From Acidobacteriaceae bacterium (GTDB taxonomy: Bacteria; Acidobacteriota; Terriglobia; Terriglobales; Acidobacteriaceae): a stretch of 15,801 nucleotides of DNA. The notes beneath the pieces are model-generated. The model worked only from the letters and a program-made list of their open reading frames with translations. It was not told where the DNA came from and made no database searches. The translations under genes were made by a program, and so were the position numbers. Within the stretch, counting starts at the first letter, position 1. Each line of letters begins with the position of its first letter. The DNA lies in contig JASHUF010000461.1 in assembly GCA_030040175.1 (NCBI GenBank), forward strand, positions 1-15,801. Reading direction: 5' to 3'. Below are positions 13,857 to 15,801 of this stretch, in pieces.

Positions 13857-13980
13857 ACAGCTCCTTCGTTGACTGCATTCCGCTGACCTGTTCCGCCGGG
13901 AAGCGGATGGAGGCAGTCAACTCCCTTCCATACCACTGGCAAGCCAACGGCCGCGCCGGATCGCCGGTTTCTATCCACAT
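13801..13980 (-). CDS. possible small ORF (WIETGDPARPLACQW)
   Basis: A short frame (59 codons from the ATG at 13980; open further to 14097) encodes MWIETGDPARPLACQWYGREL and continues into the next gene's start region, which it overlaps by 56 bases. The first 25 residues look more protein-like than random GC-rich translation, but the start has no clear ribosome binding site and I do not know the family. It may be a remnant of the same decaying locus. The stretch between it and the EF-hand gene (13981-14093) shows nothing else. Confidence 0.2.
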   Translation of the reverse strand: MWIETGDPARPLACQWYGRELTASIRFPAEQVSGMQSTKELYGHLSHFQAFSRGRRAVG

Positions 13981-14093
13981 GCACCGCAATGCCGTCGCGC
14001 CAGCGCTTCGGTTAGCAGGTTGACCTGCGCCTCCGTGCCGCGCAGGCGCCGCGCCGAACGCAACGGCCGTTCTAAGGGCAGCTCCGGGCGCGG

Positions 14094-14405
14094 TCATTTG
14101 CCTGCATCCTGGGGCCGAACACGCCGTACCGTCACACTCGATTGCATCAACTCCCTGGGGTCGAGCTCCCCGCTCTTGTGAATGTCAAGCCGGTCAAACT
14201 CCGCCGCCATAAAGTCCATCCACTCCTGCTTGCTGATCTTGCCATTCCTGTTGGTATCCATCAGCAGCAGCATTTCTTTGGCATTCTCACTGGCAAGGGC
14301 AAGGTAATCCGGAGCCTTGGGAGCGCCGTCCTTCTGCGCCGGCGATGGGCTCCCAAGCGCCACGGCCGCGCCCAGGAGCAAAGTGGCCATGTTGGCTCTC
14401 CTCAC
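14094..14405 (-). CDS. secreted EF-hand protein
   Basis: This 103-residue protein has a cleavable-looking signal peptide (NMATLLLGAAVALGSPSPA, cleavage probably near residue 23) and two EF-hand calcium-binding loops. The first is DTNRNGKISKQE (residues 50-61), with Asp/Asn ligands at positions 1, 3 and 5 and the final Glu. The second is DIHKSGELDPRE (74-85), somewhat degenerate at position 3. The GTG at 14405 has AGAAGGAGG seven bases upstream; the ATG at 14390 also has AGGAG seven bases upstream, so both starts are possible. It probably acts outside the cytoplasm as a calcium-responsive or structural protein. It is a separate unit downstream of the TonB-receptor gene. Confidence 0.85.
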   Translation of the reverse strand: MRRANMATLLLGAAVALGSPSPAQKDGAPKAPDYLALASENAKEMLLLMDTNRNGKISKQEWMDFMAAEFDRLDIHKSGELDPRELMQSSVTVRRVRPQDAGK

Positions 14406-14551
14406 TGGGAAACCTCCTTCTCGATGCGCAATTTCGAAAAGCTGATAAATCCGTACCGGCGCAGCCGGGAAACAATTCCCCCACCTCGGCGGCGCGCGGC
14501 AACTGTCTTAAGGCATTTTTCCTTCGGATACAGCCGTCTTGTTGCCCTTTG

Positions 14552-14586
14552 CGGGGTGCCGATTTCTTGTTGAAATCGGCACCTGC
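14552..14586. repeat. GGGGTGCC hairpin between receptor and EF-hand genes
   Basis: GGTGCCGATTTC (14555-14566) and GAAATCGGCACC (14572-14583) form a perfect 12-bp stem around TTGTT. It lies 60 bases after the receptor stop. There is no T-run on either side. The GGGGTGCC start resembles the GGGTGCCCC elements elsewhere in the window, though the stem differs. It may act as a 3' hairpin for the receptor transcript. Nothing else is evident in the 238-bp gap. Confidence 0.6.
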
Positions 14587-14643
14587 CTCGGTGGCTTCGG
14601 TGTACAGCAGAAGGAGAAATGCTTTAGCGCCCGATGCGCCGCG

Positions 14644-15801
14644 TTAGAAGTCAAGGCGCAAAGCAACCTGGCCCGTCCGGTTCCCGGCGCTCTCGGCCGT
14701 TTGCGCCGTAGTGAGCGCGCCAAACGCAGCCGGACTGCTGATGTCGGTAACGGGAGGTGCGAAGTTGGTGTGGTTCAGCACATTGGTAAACGTAGCCTCA
14801 AAGCGGAGGCGCAGGTTTTCGTGCAGGTCCACGATTTTGGCCAGCCCTGCGTTGACGGCGGCCGTTCCCGGGCCTTCCAGGCTGCCCACGCTCGCGTTGC
14901 CTACGCGCCCCGCTCCCGCCGGCGGCGGTGCGAAGGCGTTGAGGTTGAAGTATTCGGCCCTTGTCCGGTGAGCAGGAATGGGATTGCCGACCCGGTCGGG
15001 ACGCACCACCGTGACGCCGGCCGCGGCCGGGTCCGTGTTGGTCTGGTCCAGGCTCACGCTCATGGTCGGGGTTAAGTACGGCCCTGTCTCCAGCAGCGTG
15101 AGGGTGTTCAGGTTCCATCCGCCCAGTACGCCGTCCAGCGCGCGCGACGAGCTCTTCCAGCGCCGGCCTGCGCCGTAGGGCAGCTCGTAGGTTCCCGTCA
15201 GCAAGAAGCGCTGCCGCCTGGTGCCGATGACGTTGCCGCGATTGCCGCTGATGTTGAACCGGTCCTCGTCGGCGAGCCCGTAGCGAGTCTCGCCCTGGAA
15301 CGCGGTCGGCGCGTCGCCCTGGGCATCGCTCAAATCGTGCGCCCAGGTGTAGTTCGCCTGGTAACTCAGCCCGCGGAACGCTCTCTGCGTGGCTTGCACT
15401 TCCATCGCCTGATAAGTTTCGTGGCCAAGGTTCTCGGTTGAGAAGATTGTTCCCCAATTCGGGAACGGAATGGGATTCGGGTTAGGAGAAACCGCCGACG
15501 GCACTTGCTGGTTGAAGTTCACGGTCACGTTCAGCCGGTAAGACTCCATGCCGGCATAGCTCACGCGCAGAGCCGTACTGTTCGTGAGGGCCCGCTCCAC
15601 CGTGAAGTTATATTGCGCTGCCTGGCCATCGCGATAACGTGGATCGGTGGCCTGTTCGATTTCTCCGCCGCCCACAGGAGCCTGCCCGAGCAAGCTCGCG
15701 GGCGCCACGTCAGGGAACGAAAACGTCGGGTTCCCGCTGGCATTCATGTTGGTGTAGGTGTAAACCGACGCTACCGGATTGCTCTCGTTGTTGTTTTGCA
15801 G
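14644..15801 (-). CDS. TonB-dependent receptor, Oar-like, C-terminal part (runs off right edge)
   Basis: The frame is open from the right edge to the stop at 14644, giving the last 385 residues of a large outer-membrane beta-barrel. Typical strands are visible: QYNFTVERALTNSTALRVSYAG, YQAMEVQATQRAFRGLSYQANYTWAHDLSD, RQRFLLTGTYELPYGAGRRW, and LRFEATFTNVLNHTNFAPP. The protein ends in VALRLDF; a terminal Phe is the usual signal for outer-membrane assembly. The style matches the Oar/TonB-dependent receptors with N-terminal carboxypeptidase-regulatory-like domains common in acidobacteria, which import large substrates, often glycans, with TonB energy. The N-terminal plug and any TonB box lie outside the window, so substrate cannot be judged. 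An internal ATG at 15747 is not the start. Confidence 0.92.
   Translation of the reverse strand: MQNNNESNPVASVYTYTNMNASGNPTFSFPDVAPASLLGQAPVGGGEIEQATDPRYRDGQAAQYNFTVERALTNSTALRVSYAGMESYRLNVTVNFNQQVPSAVSPNPNPIPFPNWGTIFSTENLGHETYQAMEVQATQRAFRGLSYQANYTWAHDLSDAQGDAPTAFQGETRYGLADEDRFNISGNRGNVIGTRRQRFLLTGTYELPYGAGRRWKSSSRALDGVLGGWNLNTLTLLETGPYLTPTMSVSLDQTNTDPAAAGVTVVRPDRVGNPIPAHRTRAEYFNLNAFAPPPAGAGRVGNASVGSLEGPGTAAVNAGLAKIVDLHENLRLRFEATFTNVLNHTNFAPPVTDISSPAAFGALTTAQTAESAGNRTGQVALRLDF

Noticed and set aside
1..15801. CRISPR array or insertion sequence
   Set aside because: The palindromic repeats are dispersed, not spaced in an array, and no transposase or cas gene is present.

Overview
The window is high-G+C bacterial chromosome. 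It most resembles an acidobacterium (Terriglobia-like). This is inference from gene style: an Oar-type TonB-dependent receptor rich in Asn/Pro/Gly ending in Phe, a FadN-type beta-oxidation protein, and many short palindromic repeats beginning GGGTGCCCC. No single marker gene settles the taxon. I saw no insertion sequence, CRISPR array, phage block or rRNA.

Layout. Left part (1-5519): the conserved minus-strand cluster phoH, ybeY, CorC-like CBS protein, era, transcribed right to left. It is interrupted by an AT-richer HNH-nuclease-like gene between phoH and ybeY, and by an opposite-strand GNAT acetyltransferase between the CBS gene and era. Diverging from phoH is rpsT (ribosomal protein S20) with a good sigma70-like promoter. 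It converges on yidD, which overlaps a small membrane zinc-ribbon gene. Middle (6358-11502): a fatty-acid beta-oxidation pair, fadN then fadA thiolase. Between them lie a MazF-type toxin with an atypical antitoxin and a small exported protein of unknown role. Right part: tRNA-Val(GAC) on the plus strand, an orphan glycosyltransferase-like gene, a frameshifted small gene, an EF-hand protein and the 3' end of a TonB-dependent receptor gene that runs off the window.

How the genes work together. PhoH, YbeY, the CBS protein and Era form the usual RNA/ribosome-maturation neighbourhood, next to S20. FadN and FadA carry out hydration, dehydrogenation and thiolysis of acyl-CoAs. The toxin-antitoxin pair has its own promoter at the 3' end of fadN: a perfect TTGACA -35 box overlaps the fadN stop codon and a perfect 16-bp palindrome (ACATACGTACGTATGT), which suggests autoregulation.

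The most unusual signal is a family of short hairpin elements scattered through the window (near 503, 2519, 2896, 7565, 14552, with a related composite at 19-116). The two best-matched copies have identical geometry (13-nt arms, 12-nt loop), four compensatory base-pair changes and the same retained internal mismatch. Copies sit in frame inside ybeY and a related composite sits in frame inside era, so conserved proteins carry repeat-derived peptide. Functional statements about protein families come from established knowledge; promoters, operators and the repeat family are read from the sequence and untested.
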